NCBI GenBank assembly: GCA_013397845.1
Contig: VZTG01001451.1
Coordinates: 620,001-684,000, forward strand
DNA: 64,000 bases
From: Melanocharis versteri
Taxonomy: Eukaryota; Chordata; Aves; Passeriformes; Melanocharitidae
Reading direction: 5' to 3'
Shown: piece by piece, positions 12,161 to 24,170 of the stretch
Layout: each line of letters starts with the position of its first letter
How positions within the stretch are numbered: position 1 is the first letter of the stretch
The notes under the pieces: generated by a model
What the model saw: the letters and a program-made list of their open reading frames with translations, nothing else
Database searches by the model: none
What the model was told of the DNA's origin: nothing
Program-made: the position numbers and the translations under genes

Positions 12161-15100
12161 AAGATGAGATGACACAGAGAGGGCAAGGACACTTCCCTTG
12201 CTGCAGTGACAAATCCAGATGGAGAGTTTCAGTAGCACAGGATATTCTTCATGGCTTGCAGCGTGGAGTGACAAAACTGGCACACATTTGGAGTAGTCAG
12301 AGCTCTGTAATCATGCTGCAATCCAGCTTCCTCTGAGAAGATGCAGTTCTAGCACCAGGGCAAAGCTACAATGTCTAAGAAGATTAGGAGTAGTGTTTGG
12401 AATATTTTTTCGTATGATAGAATAACAAAATAAATATATCTAGAAAAGCCATGTTCAATAAACAAAAGGTGACCACAGAATATGTTGTTTAGGTGAAAAT
12501 AGTAGTTACTACCTTGTTTATGACAGAATCTCCTAGTCCCTCAGTATTTATGATATATGTCAAAGTTCACTAATAAAGCTTTACATTTCATAAATTTTGA
12601 ACAGTATTTTCACTGGCCAAAACATTGCACAATTATACTTTCACAAATAATATAATCATCTCATTCTTCAAATTGCTACTGTTTTTCTTTCCTTCAGGAA
12701 GCACTGCTAAGTGCACTCAGAAATCAGCCTATGTGGCTTCACCTTTTTGTTTTTATTATTGTTCAGAAAATATTTTTTTCTGGACAGTGCAAAGGATTTG
12801 TGTAGGCTGAACAAACAATGCCAGTGAAGTTATCAGAAAGTACTCTCCTCACCACAATAAGAACAACTTCTGGTGCATTCAACTCACATTCCATTACATC
12901 TCCTTCATTTACAATGCTAATTGGTAATGTTTGATTCCCTTCTCCTTGAGTGGTTAAGTTTTACAGGCAGTAGGAAAATGTTATTAACTTCGTTCTGCTG
13001 TAGTTCTAGGCTATACCTGGTCTCCCAAACATACCAAGACCATAAAAACTACTTACTGAAGAAATTTCAACCACATATATACATTAAAATTATTTATTAG
13101 ATTCAGCAATTCCTTTTCCCCTACAGCAAAAAATCTGGCCTTTAGAAACTCGTTTTGTATGAAGAATAAGCTGTCCATTCAAATACAAAGAATTCCTTTG
13201 CCCAATTATATTTTTTCCCATTTGAAATCCATTTTCAGGCTTTATTACCTAATAAATACCAGACCCCAATTTATGTTCAGGCAGAATATTATATTAGCAT
13301 TCGTGGAACTCTGTCTCACTATTGAACCCTGCTTATATAAGATGAGCATTTTTCTTTAGACACAGATGTCAACTTAAATGATGAGATTCTCCCACTCCTA
13401 ATAATTGGTATGAATTTTTTCAACAGTCCCTGCACAGAAATTCACAGCCCATGCTGTAATGAACCATTCAGCTTCACATGAAAACCTAGCAAGAAAACCA
13501 CCTTCTTCAAAAGCTAAAATGACATATTAACACTTTCAAAACATGGTATTGTATCAAACAGAACGGGAGTGTTCTCTAAGGCACTGAGCACAGCAGCACA
13601 TGCACAACCCTGTGTGTGCAGTTCCTTGCCTCTCCTCTGGAATGATATGAAAGGCCAGCACTTAAAATTGCTTATTAAACATTTTAACAGAAGAACAAGT
13701 CGAACCTGTTCAAGATTGCACAGGGTCTATATACAGCCCTGGAGTTAAGAGCTTGCTCATTTTTTCCTCAGAGCACCATTGTCTTCAATTTTTTTTTCCT
13801 ATTTTGCTTTGTTATTGTAATGGATTGGGTTGCTCTCTTAGGAAACTGCTTGTGAATACTGCTATGATCCACTGGGGAGGAAATCACCTGCAAAAGAGAA
13901 ATTCAAGAGGCTATTTCAAGGGAACACCCTGCCCTACACTGATAGAGAGACAACACTGCCAGATCAGTCAACACTGTCCAGTGACTTCTTGAAATTTTCT
14001 GGTGAGGGGTATGCCAAAATCTCCCATGTCTCCGTCACTATATACTGATAGAGATGATGTTTTTTCCCCAAAATCAGACTTACATCTTCTTTTCTGTAAT
14101 TAAACTAAACACTTCTTGCTACCTGTGGAAAACAACTGAACATGGAAAACAATTAATTGTTGTGCTTTTTTTATGTTACCTTTAGAAATGTGTATTAGAA
14201 ATCTGTTTTGATCTTCACCACATTTATCCTCTCTGCCTACGACTAAACAAAGGCAGTACTTTCAACATGTCCCTCAGCAGTGACATCTTCAAGCCATCCT
14301 TCTTATTAATGGTACCTTTCAGCTTTTGACATTGTAAGTTGCAGGTGGGAAAAGGTAAACACCAGAGGGAAACAGAAACTCACTGTCTGGCTGCTATTTT
14401 GTTTTTTCAGAAAGGATCCCCTTCAAGGCAGTGGACACAGTTCAGGCACCAGCGCAGAGGCATCTACTGTCATTTGAACTGTCCTACAGATCTCCCCAGC
14501 TGACAGGTGCTGCTCCACAGGACACAGCTCTCCTGTGGCTGTATATTCCCTAGTCCCACAGAGATGTCTCAGGCATCAAAAGCACCAGAAGTGACACCAT
14601 CTTCAGGTAACTCAGTTGATTTCTCTCTGTCTGCTTACAGAGCTGGACAAAAAATAATGTTCCAAGATATAAGTCAGCATCAGTTTACTTCATGCATTTT
14701 AGAAATCCTTGTGCCTTTGCAGGCCAGAGAAATTTCTACTGCCTCACTGTAATGCAAATTTATGCTTCCTGCTGCGGGTGCAAGAAGTATGATTTCCTGA
14801 TCTTCTCCAACAATAAATTAGTTCACTTTTAAATTAATCTACATATTCACATATGACTTACTCTCTGCCTAAGTACCTTTTTGTTGCATGACTCATTCCA
14901 TAAACTCTAAATATTGTTAATTATATTAAAGACTGGTATCCAACTCCAAAACAGACTTCCATGAAAGTTTTACTGGAGGAACTGGGTGTCAAAATGAGAC
15001 TTTGCTCTTTATTTGACTGATTCTCTGTTCTTCCAATTATGCTTCTACCATCTTCCTTGCCATCTACATAGCTATGTAAGCATGTATATATGGCCTTCCT

Positions 15101-15920
15101 AATCTCCTTTTGCAGTTAACAAAAAAAGACAAACCCTCCACACTTTGGGACTGTCAATGCAGAGAATGCAAAGGGCCAGGAAGGAAGTTTACACACTGAA
15201 CCTTGAAGCATTTATGATTTTCTTTATCCCTTGATACGTTTTTGGTTGTTTCAACTAATTCACTCTAATATTTCACCCATGCCCAGTCCAGATGATAGCA
15301 GAATCTCTCTCTTAAACAGGTGTCCCTCTTCAGGACACAGATCTTTTATCTCACTCTATAGAAACACGACTCGGGTGGTCTAAAACACAGGGCTCCAGCT
15401 GTCTTAGGCACAGAAACTGAAATAACACACAAAAGAGTAAACCCAGGTTCAGGGCAGGGGAGCATCCACATGGGTTCAGCAGAAACCCAGGACCAAGTGC
15501 TCTGCAGCTTAGCACCAACCTGCACTGACAGCAGGAGCAATATAGGTATGAGCCAGGGAAATCCTCTACCTGGCCTCATAACTGAAAAGTTAACATCTTC
15601 TCTGATAGAGACAGCTTAGGGCAACAAAGCATTTATTTTAGGAGTCCCTGTGTACCCAAAAAAAGCCAGCTGAAAGCCATATATTGCTGGATGATAGTGG
15701 CTGTAGCACAGATTTGTGGATCCCATCCTAAGAGGTTAAAGGGAAGCTACTGACCACATGGATTTTTTCTTTTCTGCTCCGGTCCTCATTAAACAGTCAC
15801 AGGGAATTTCTGCAGGTAGCTCAAGGGTGAGGAAATGCTCATTATAAAAGTAGTGTGAAGTCTTACTGCCTAACCATTTGAGAAATCTCAATGTAAATTT
15901 TAAGGGGCGCAGGGAGGGGC
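12161..15920. other. Intergenic, no gene recognised
   Basis: This is AT-rich unique-looking sequence with only short chance ORFs. No repeat family, RNA gene or exon was recognised. Confidence 0.65.
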
Positions 15921-15921
15921 T

Positions 15922-16005
15922 CCAGCTTTCTGACCATCTTCATGGCCTCCTCTGGACTCACTCCAACACTTCCATGTCCTTTTTTGGGGAGCTCTGGAGC
16001 TGAAC
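15922..16005 (-). mobile_element. CR1 LINE fragment, about 85 bp
   Basis: The plus strand reads CTTTCTGACCATCTTCATGG, CCTCCTCTGGACTCACTCCA, ACACTTCCATGTCCTTTTTT and GAGCTCTGGAGCTGAAC. This is the antisense of the CR1 ORF2 segment that normally follows YCVQLW, in the same region as the copy at 49.7 kb. Both ends are lost. Confidence 0.75.
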
Positions 16006-19000
16006 TTATTAACATGCAGAAATCTCAATGTATAAAATTATAGTTTTAATTGAAAACTGGCACCTATACAAGTATTTTGCTGAGAAGGGAAATATGGATT
16101 TTGATACTGGCAGTGTTGAACTCCATAGTGGGCTGTTATTTGCTAATGTTTTTATACATGCAAAGCATACACCCATTAGCAAGCCACTCCACTAAATAAG
16201 TAGGGTACAAATGTAGTTAACAATTATTGCATCTGAGAGAGTAGTGAGTACAGGCTTTTCTCATCTGCACTCAGGCATACAGACAGCTTATGCTTACGTG
16301 TGAAAAAATGAGCTCTCTTTCTTTACATGATTTGCCTTTCTCCATTATCTGTAGAATACAAAAATAGCAGCAGGGACAAAACCCTCCAGCATGACTCAGG
16401 GAGCTAAGAAAAGCCACAAGCTCCCCTGCTAATGTGACGTGAGTTCACATGCAGAGCTGCTGACTGCTTTGTGCAGAAAGCCTGATGCATCTGTGCTTGC
16501 TGCCTTAGACCATCGCTTCTGCACGCACAGACAGGCTCGCCGTGGGGGAGCATGGCACAAAAACTGCCGCCTCACCAAAGTCAGCTGTAGTGCTCCTGGT
16601 GAGTTAAACGGGGAGCAGAGTTTGCCTCAGGTCTTGAAGTCAGTGTGCCTGTGTAAAATTACATCTTAACTGCAGGTCTGTGCACAGCGTGGGCCGTTTG
16701 CATATTGGTTCACCCTGAAGGAAACCCCAGGCAAGTCAGTGTGTCAAAAGATTCACTTAGTTTTGATACATCACAAGTCCGTGGCTGAGGAATGAAGATC
16801 ATGCCCCACCATGCTGCTGTGATCCATGAACAGCCCATCTTTCCCTGCTGCAGCCCAGCCTTTAACCAGAGGAGCTGTTCTGGTAGGCACAGGATCCCCC
16901 AGTGTCAGCTCACCCCATTTAGTGCTAGACCCATCTTAAGGGAAAAGCAAAATCATATTTATTGTCACAGAAGACAGGAGTAATCTACCTTATTTATGGA
17001 ACTGGGAATAAAGCTACAAAAAAAAAAAGAAAAAAAAGGAAGAAGAAGAAAAACTCATTATTAAAGCCACCCAAAGTATTTCTCTGTCCTCATCTGCTCT
17101 GCCAGGAGTTGTTTGCGAATGTTGCTGCAACTGATAGTCTCACAAGCAAATACCCATCAGAGTGTTATTTTGGAGATCCTACCTTTTCCTCTGCTCACAG
17201 TCCCCTGTTTATATGCTTTCTTAAAAGGAAAAATCTCTAAATATTTATGAACCTTCAAAATCTGTTCCATCTCTGCAGTATTCCCCTTTCCAGCCATTAT
17301 TGTGACAGTTTGCATCATGTTTCAGTTTCATTTCTTTTTTTCCCTCCCACCAGTCAGTGCAGACAGGTCCCTCAAGGCTGGTTTTTTGTGTCACTAGTGC
17401 TGTACCTGCTGCCCAGAGCAGCTGGCCGGGTCCCAACTGATGTTTAACTGCTGAGGTAAATGCAGCAAAGTAGGTAATTTTACTGAACTTTCATATTTCT
17501 GCTATGCATTTCCACCACCAATTCGGCCAGAGCTGTGACTTATCGCAAAATTTCAAACATTATATCTTCACTGCTCCTTCAAATCTAGTATCACTACACT
17601 AACACCCAGTTCAGCAGGTTTCCTCCCCACTCAGATAACAACACCCAAAATGCTGTGTACCAGAGACAGAAAGTAGAGAGGAGCCTTTTGCCTTGGGCTG
17701 GGTGCAATCTGCCCTCGGCAAGCCCTGGACTCGGGGTGAGGCTGAACAGGCTCACAGCAGTGGAAAAACGACTGGAAAAAAGACCAAGGCTCAGCCATGT
17801 TCATTCACATTCCCTGCCAAGGAGGCCTGCACCCTGCAGACCCCCTGCAAAATCCAGACCTGAAAATGGGGAGATGCTAATCCCCACTTCCTGGTGTCCT
17901 GTGTGAAGTCTTGGCCTTGAGCTCCCAGTGGGACAGTGGGAGGCCACGCTGCCCCTCCATGCCTAAGGAAAAAGCACCACCATTCTGATTCAGCAGCCGT
18001 CCAGGGATGCTCGTGCAGCCCAGCCATGCAGCAGCTCTGGATGTCCTTCCCTCCACACCAACTCACTGTGTGAAAACAAAACCCATCACTGACCAGCAAA
18101 ACAAAGCACCTCAAAAGCCAACCCTTTCTGCAGGGAGTGTGTGTTTCTCTTATTAGGGCACCTTCCCCAGATCTCTGTTTTTAAGCGCTATGGCAACAGG
18201 TAGTATGAACATTAACCGAATGGAATGGGAGGGTAGGCTCTGAAACAAAAAGAAAGTCCACATCACAGGAGTGGACTGTGCAAAATGACATAAAAGCCAG
18301 CAAGTCTAGAATAGATTTAAAAAGTGGTATGGAACAGGTTCAAATTTTTGGAGCAAGAAATAGGGTAGCAGGGGTAAAGACTTGTCAGATGAGTCCTGGT
18401 AAGTTGTTTCCCATCTAATTATCTTGGCATCTGGAATTGCAGATGTGTTGGTTGAAGTAGCCAGAGTATCAGATAATAAACTAGAACAATATGCTTAAGC
18501 CATGACATGATTTCTATTCTTCTTAGTTCTCATTTCTAGATGGAAACCCAATTTACTTTTATCCCTGTTTACAGGCAGGCCCCTATATTTGCACTGTGTT
18601 GGGACTACCACAAAATACATGAAAATTAGATTTTGTGAGGACACAAACCCAGTAATTTCTTCCCTCACCCCATTGACTGCAGAGCCATTTTCTGACTTTC
18701 TTATAAATGTACATTAAATTCATGTACATTAAATTCATGTACATACAGAGCGTGATGCAACCAAATCAAGAAAAGGAGAAGTCACCAAGAAAATAAACAC
18801 AGAGTAAATTAATACTACTGAGAATTCTTTAAAGCTGGTGTGCTGCTCTCTGAAGCTATTGATAGTTACATAAATATAGCTAACTAGTTGCACTAGTTAA
18901 TAAGGAGCCATAAAAACAGTCTTGTGAACTGATATCAAGCTCTATCGGACTGCCTGTCCTTCAAGAAATCTTCTAGGAAAACCTTGGGGGTCAAACCACA

Positions 19001-20480
19001 TTTATTTTTCAATAGGTGATGTTTCTGCCTCTTGAACCTCAAAAAGAAAATATGAACTGTCACAGTCTCTGGGACAGGTCTGTGTGCTCCTGAGGCAGCA
19101 CAGCACCTACCACAGCTGAGCTCAGTCCCGATGGAGGTTGCAGATACTAATAAACAGTCAGTTAAAAGCTACTGCACCTTAATTTAAGAAATTCCAAAAA
19201 GAAAGAGGAAAAGAAAAACCACGTTAGTTTTGCAGCTAAACTGAGCCTGCACATCTGCCCAGTGTGCAGAGGCTGCAGTGTCAGAGGCTGCCAGGACCTC
19301 CCAGGTGTTCACCTGCTGCTGCAGAGTCACAGGACTGTGGCTAGAAACAAGACACCTTCTCCGTGGCAGCACGGCCATCCCGAGCGCATCCCTCAGCACT
19401 GCTGCCCGTGTCCTCTGTCTGCTGACCAGAGCTCCACCAACTCTTCACGAGCTGCCAACGCAGAGCCTTTGTACCAGGAAATTGGTTGGTTCTTCAAGCA
19501 ACTTATCATTTTGTCTTGAGCCGGAAATAAGGACTGAGCTGCGTTTTTTCTAGCAATGTTTTCTGCCCTATACAGCAACACAGTAAGAGTATAAATGTTC
19601 ACAAAGTGAAGTTCTCCATGGTCTACTTCATTGGTTTCAACAATGAAACTCAGTTTTCCCTAGAGGACATGCTAAGTCCTCACAGTGCTGAATGAATTAG
19701 TATTTAGTGTACAGTTCAGAAAAGGAGTTTTGCTGTTCACAGGTTTAAATTCGTACAGCATGTCTGTGAAAGAAAAGGCTTGAATACCTATGGATCCAAA
19801 CATGTTCAGTGTTCTTTTCCAAGGATATGGGTCCTATGCTCAAGCAGTTTGCTATACGTAACATTTCCTAAATCCCTTTTAACAGATATAAATAACCTGA
19901 TTTTTAGTTCACAGTGTTCCAAGTTTTATCAGCAGAATACTATGTCTCATGTACTCTTCCAAAGTCCAAACACAAATATATGCTGAAAATAAACTCTGCT
20001 ACTTTGCTATCTCTACTTACTGGAATGTTCTTGCCTGCTTTTAAAACACAAGTTATTGATGCATATTTATGGATTTGAATACAAGCAGCACAAAAAGGAA
20101 GGCAAGGCAGTTTTATAAGTGCCTTCTGTAAAGACACTCCTAAACAAAACTCTGGGAAAGGCTGGCCTTCTTGCAGGTTTTCCTGTTCATCTATCACAGT
20201 TGCACAGCAAAAATAATTTTTCAGGGTGGAAAAGAGATATTGGACAAAGGAAGTTTGCTCTTGAGGGTTTTACTTTCCTTCTGGGTGAAGTTATCCAGCT
20301 GCTCTGCTATGTCTCATCTTGCTTCCTCTCCAAGTCTCAGGACTGCTTCTTGAGAAAATGCTGCAAGGAGTGATGACAAACAAAGCAGCACATAACCAGT
20401 GAGCAAATATGCGGAATCATTCCCATATTAACTTTCAAACCTGAAGATGAGTCTTAATGTAAAATGATTGTACTTCTTTC
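16006..20480. other. Intergenic, no gene recognised
   Basis: GC-richer patches at 16440-16620, 17690-18060 and 19240-19460 carry ORFs of 60-107 codons without family features. At 17003-17040 an AATAAA lies about 10 bases before an oligo(A) run, which looks like a 3' retrocopy end, but no parent gene can be named. Confidence 0.6.
18707..18744 (+). repeat. 15-bp tandem repeat, 2.5 copies
   Basis: ATGTACATTAAATTC is present twice without mismatch and is followed by ATGTACAT. The copies are identical, so the duplication is probably recent. Confidence 0.9.
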
Positions 20481-20660
20481 AAAACTGGAACAGGCTGCCC
20501 AGGGAAGTGGTTGAGTCACCATCCCTGGAGGCATTTAAAAGATGTGTGGATGTGGTGCTGAGGGACATGGTTTAGTGGTGGACTGGGCAGTGCTGGGTTA
20601 ATGGCTAGGCAGAATGATCTCAGGGGTCTTTTCCAGCCAAGGAGTCTATGATTCTATGAA
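20481..20660 (+). mobile_element. CR1 LINE 3' end, short copy
   Basis: This is a 5'-truncated copy. It begins with CTGGAACAGGCTGCCCAGGG and continues CATCCCTGGAGGCATTTAAA, GATGTGGTGCTGAGGGACATGG and GGTCTTTTCCAGCCA. It ends with ATGATTCTATGA. The first part is the very end of ORF2 and the rest is 3' UTR with the typical terminal repeats. It is non-coding. Confidence 0.95.
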
Positions 20661-22796
20661 CTATACAGGACTGCAAAGGTGAGTAATCCCAAGGAGGGCT
20701 GCTGTGGGCCCCCAAGCACTTTGAGGAGAACTGCTGTGAAATGGGACCAGCCTCTGAGATAAAGACACTGGGCAGTGACGTGACCAGCCCAGCTGAGCCC
20801 TTGTCTCCACAGCAGTGCAGGTTGTCCCAGTGCTATTTCCCCTCTGAACCAGAACAGGTCTTCCCAGCTTGCAACTACCATCAGCTACCTGGATCACAGG
20901 CACAACGTGCTGGGGGCTGCTTCCCTGCCAAGACTACTCTGGAGGAACTGAGGCATTACCCCAAATGAGTTCAGTGTGAGAATTAACAGTGCCTTCATCA
21001 AGCTGTAGCTGTCCCCATAAATCTCCCCACCAAACCAGCATAACCCTGTGCTGATGGTTCTTGACCTGCTCCCCCAAACCCCACAGTCACAGATCCTCCT
21101 TTAGAGGAGCAAGGGGAAGTTGGCCTTCTTGCAGCTTTGAGCTAAAAGTGACACAGGTTTCCATGCTTTCTCCTCCATGCTTCCTGCTTCAGGCTAAATT
21201 TCCCGTTTATCAGTCCTCAGTCTCTGTTCCCCTGAAACAACCCATTTTCCCAGGCAGTAGCTGGGTGAGCTGGCAAAGACAACCCTGTGCTTGCTCTCAT
21301 GCTGAGGTGCACAGGCAATCAATCACTGGAGTGTTTGCTTGTTGCTGACAGATGGATAAATGCCTCCTATTTTCTGTTTCCAAATAATTTCAAGCAACAA
21401 AAACAGATACCCAAAACCAATCTCTGGATGCTGCTTGAGCAGCAGAGCCAGGGCCTCTGGACAGTGGAGGAGCAGCCCCTGAGCTGGCGATGTGGGGAGA
21501 GATGGGCTTGGGGCAACGTCACTGAAACAAGGTGCTGCATCAGCAAGGATGACCAGGAATCCTCACTTGAGGAATCTGGGTCAGAAAATTCACTTCGCTG
21601 TTTTATAAAGACTTGACCATAGGAAAGAGAGTATTACTTCATACATGACAAACCTGTGGGGAGAAAGAGGAGCAGTCTGTGGGAAAGGACTCTCCACAGC
21701 TCTGGGGTGTGGAGGGAGAGGAGAAGTGCAGGAACAAGAACATCTGAGAGCCAATGGGATTGCTAACATGCCTTCCAGATATGAAAAATCACAATGATAA
21801 CTGGTACCATCTTGATAAAAGAGCCATGCTCTGGAAAAGTCTGAAGGCCTTTCACTGGAAGGAAGCTAAAAGGGGCCTAGAATAGGTTTGTTTGTTTTTT
21901 GTAGTTTTATTAAATTCTGTATGCTTTATTCTAGTTTTTGTTAAACTTTATGTTCCCTGTAGTTTTAAATCATAACCCCCAGAATTCTATAGCTGCAGTT
22001 TGTCTTTCTTCTAAAGAAAGAAGAAAAATTGGTTCAAAAATTCTTTTCAAATATTCTAGTTTTCTATGAATATTATTGAGCAACAACCTGGAAAATTAAT
22101 ATGGACAGAAATGTCAATTACATAAACACCATGTATCGATACTTTACAGTGTGAATACAACTGAAATTACGCAGGCTTCCTAAGTCAAACAATCCATTGG
22201 AGGGAGTGAAGAAGTTCTTTTCTGTACCAAATGCCTTTTATTTTTCATTTCTTTTGACAAATAAAAAGTAAGCATATTAATACACATAATTTGTTCTAAA
22301 TAAATGTAGAGATCTACTTATTTTCTATGTCTTCAAGATATCATTCATTAGTGTCAGCTCCTGCCACCTCATACCAATTAATTTATTAATTTTTAAGCAA
22401 CCAAAGGGAATGGATTTAGATAATAGCTTGATATGTAATTGATGAGCTCTGTATTGCAGACACTTCTGAGTCAAATAGCTGGACCAGCCTGACTGAAGTG
22501 TTTTTTAGTGAAATGTCACAAAAGCAAGCATGTGCTGAGCTATTGCCTGTCCACATTGGCCCTGAGGCAGCAGGTCAGGGCAGGGATGCTCAGAGTTGCC
22601 AGCATGCTTGCCTTCACGTGGAAAGAGAAGTTCAGGGGCTTGTCTAGGGATGGCTGCAATCAAAAATTCTCCACCCTTCTCATTTCTGAGAGTAGGAAGA
22701 GAGAACTGAGTGACCTGAGACATTTCCAATGCTACTGGCCAAAACCATAAAGGAAAGTATTTTTCAAATGGCAAATCCTGTCTGGTGAAATTTCAC
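20661..22796. other. Intergenic, no gene recognised
   Basis: The first kilobase after the CR1 copy is moderately GC-rich with ORFs up to 109 codons and no recognisable domain. From about 21880 the sequence becomes AT-rich. Confidence 0.65.
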
Positions 22797-22924
22797 GGAA
22801 TCACTGAATATTCTGAGTCAGAAGGGACCCACAAGGATCATCAGGTCCAAGTCTGAAGTGAATGGCGCATGTGGGGATCAAACCCACGATCTTAGCACCA
22901 CGTTCTGACTGACTGTACTGCAAG
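22797..22924 (-). mobile_element. tRNA-Ile-derived SINE with CR1-like tail (TguSINE1-type)
   Basis: On the minus strand the head reads GTCAGAACGTGGTGCTA, then GATCGTGGGTTTGATCCCCA, then GCGCCATTCACTT. This matches the D-arm to acceptor portion of tRNA-Ile(AAU), with a recognisable B box at 22884-22874. The A-box region (22925-22908) is degenerate. The tail, TTGGACCTGATGATCCTTGT, GGGTCCCTTCTGACTCAGAA and TATTCAGTGATTC, is the CR1-type end used for trans-mobilisation. About nine bases of the anticodon/variable region are missing relative to tRNA-Ile (GCTAATAACGCCAAGGTCG reduced to GCTAAGATCG). By recall this composition is the passerine SINE TguSINE1. The family name cannot be confirmed without a library search. 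Confidence 0.85.
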
Positions 22925-23829
22925 ATATCTTCTGTGGAAATCAAGGCCATGACTGTGGATTCAAATTTCACTGAAAAGACCTTTAGATAGCACATTAGAA
23001 ACATTTTTCTAACATCAGCAACCCCCTTTTCAATTCCTCTGCCAGCTCCTCTCCTATGGAGACTGAAATTTAGCCACTGCAGGGCAACACAGAAATTCTC
23101 CCTCACAAATCAGGGTTTGTAATTGTACTTTGGCACTATTTTCAGTAGTCATACAGGGAGTAAGACACATTTTCTTTTCTGTGCACAGGGTGCACTGCTG
23201 GATATGACATGAGCCAGGTACAGTCCTTTCATAGAGAAACAGATCCAAGTTGAATCAAATGGGCTGAGGGAAAGTCATGTAAGACATTCCACACCACTCA
23301 AGAGTTGGTCACTTCTCTTGGGTCAGGCAAAAAGGAAATGAAGGAGATAAGAAAGCCCTACCTTACCCCTCTTGGCTCAGTTTGGCCTGACTAGCGTAGT
23401 TTAAAGCAATTGCTCTGTCTTAGCCAAGGGAAAATCCATTAAGGTCACAAGGAACTGGATATCTCACAGTGACATGGATGAGATCCACGTTCATTAAGCT
23501 TCAGTGGTCTCCACTTACTCGATCTTTCCAAGCAGTGTTTGCTCTCAGCCTGGCCCCTAACAGACAAAGCTGGTAGAAAGCCTCCTGTCATTACCCATCT
23601 TTAAGATGATGTTACATTTTTCTCATTTCCACTGGCAGAATAAAACATCTGGGAGTTGTTTGCACTAACAGCAGAGTGAAATATGTGAATACATTTTTTC
23701 AAAATCACAGGAACAAACTCCAACAATGATTTTTGATTTGGTGTAGGGGGGTGCTGATGATTGTATCAATGAGAGCAGACGTTTTAATTTCCATCTGCAG
23801 TGGGATTTATTCTGAATAGTTTAAATATA
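22925..23829. other. Spacer between SINE and antisense CR1, nothing recognised
   Basis: This is ordinary non-coding sequence. The minus-strand ORFs at 22801-23106 and 23054-23248 have no recognisable domain, and the first overlaps the SINE. Confidence 0.65.
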
Positions 23830-24170
23830 TTAGAATTATAGAATCATGGAAAAGGAAGGAAGGAAGGAAGGAAGGAAGGAAGGAAGGAAGGAAGGAAGGA
23901 AGGAAGGAAGGGAATCAGGTTGGTCTAGCAGGACCTGACTTTCCTAAAGCCATGCTGGCTCAGCCTGATCGCCTGGTTGCGTGTGAGGGCACAGAAGGTG
24001 ATCTGCTCCATGACCTTCCCTGGCACTGAGGTCTCCTTCCCTGGATCCTGCTTCTGGCCCTTCTTGTAGATGGGTGTCACATCTGCCAACCCTCAGTCAC
24101 TGGCACCTCCCCAGTCAGCCAGGACTGCTGGTACATGACTGAAAGCAGCTTGGTGAACTCTTCCAGTGCA
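23830..24170 (-). mobile_element. CR1 LINE fragment interrupted by a GGAA microsatellite
   Basis: At the left edge the plus strand has an antisense CR1 3' tail (TAGAATTATAGAATCATGGAA). It runs directly into an AAGG array and then into antisense ORF2. On the minus strand the right part translates with frameshifts as LLSVMYQQSWLTGEVP, then a K-G-Q-K-Q-D-P-like stretch, V-M-E-Q-I and L-S-Q-H-G-F-R-K, all RT-region motifs. The 3' UTR and most of ORF2 are missing between tail and RT, so the copy is heavily deleted. Confidence 0.8.
23852..23911 (+). repeat. (AAGG)n microsatellite
   Basis: About fifteen uninterrupted tetranucleotide units form a 60-base purine-only run. It sits exactly where a CR1 3' UTR normally reads TTGGAAGG on this strand, so it probably grew from CR1 sequence. 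Confidence 0.97.

Noticed and set aside
22860..22924. Genuine tRNA-Ile gene
   Set aside because: The anticodon region is deleted, the A box is degenerate and the sequence continues into a CR1-type tail. It is a SINE, not a tRNA gene.
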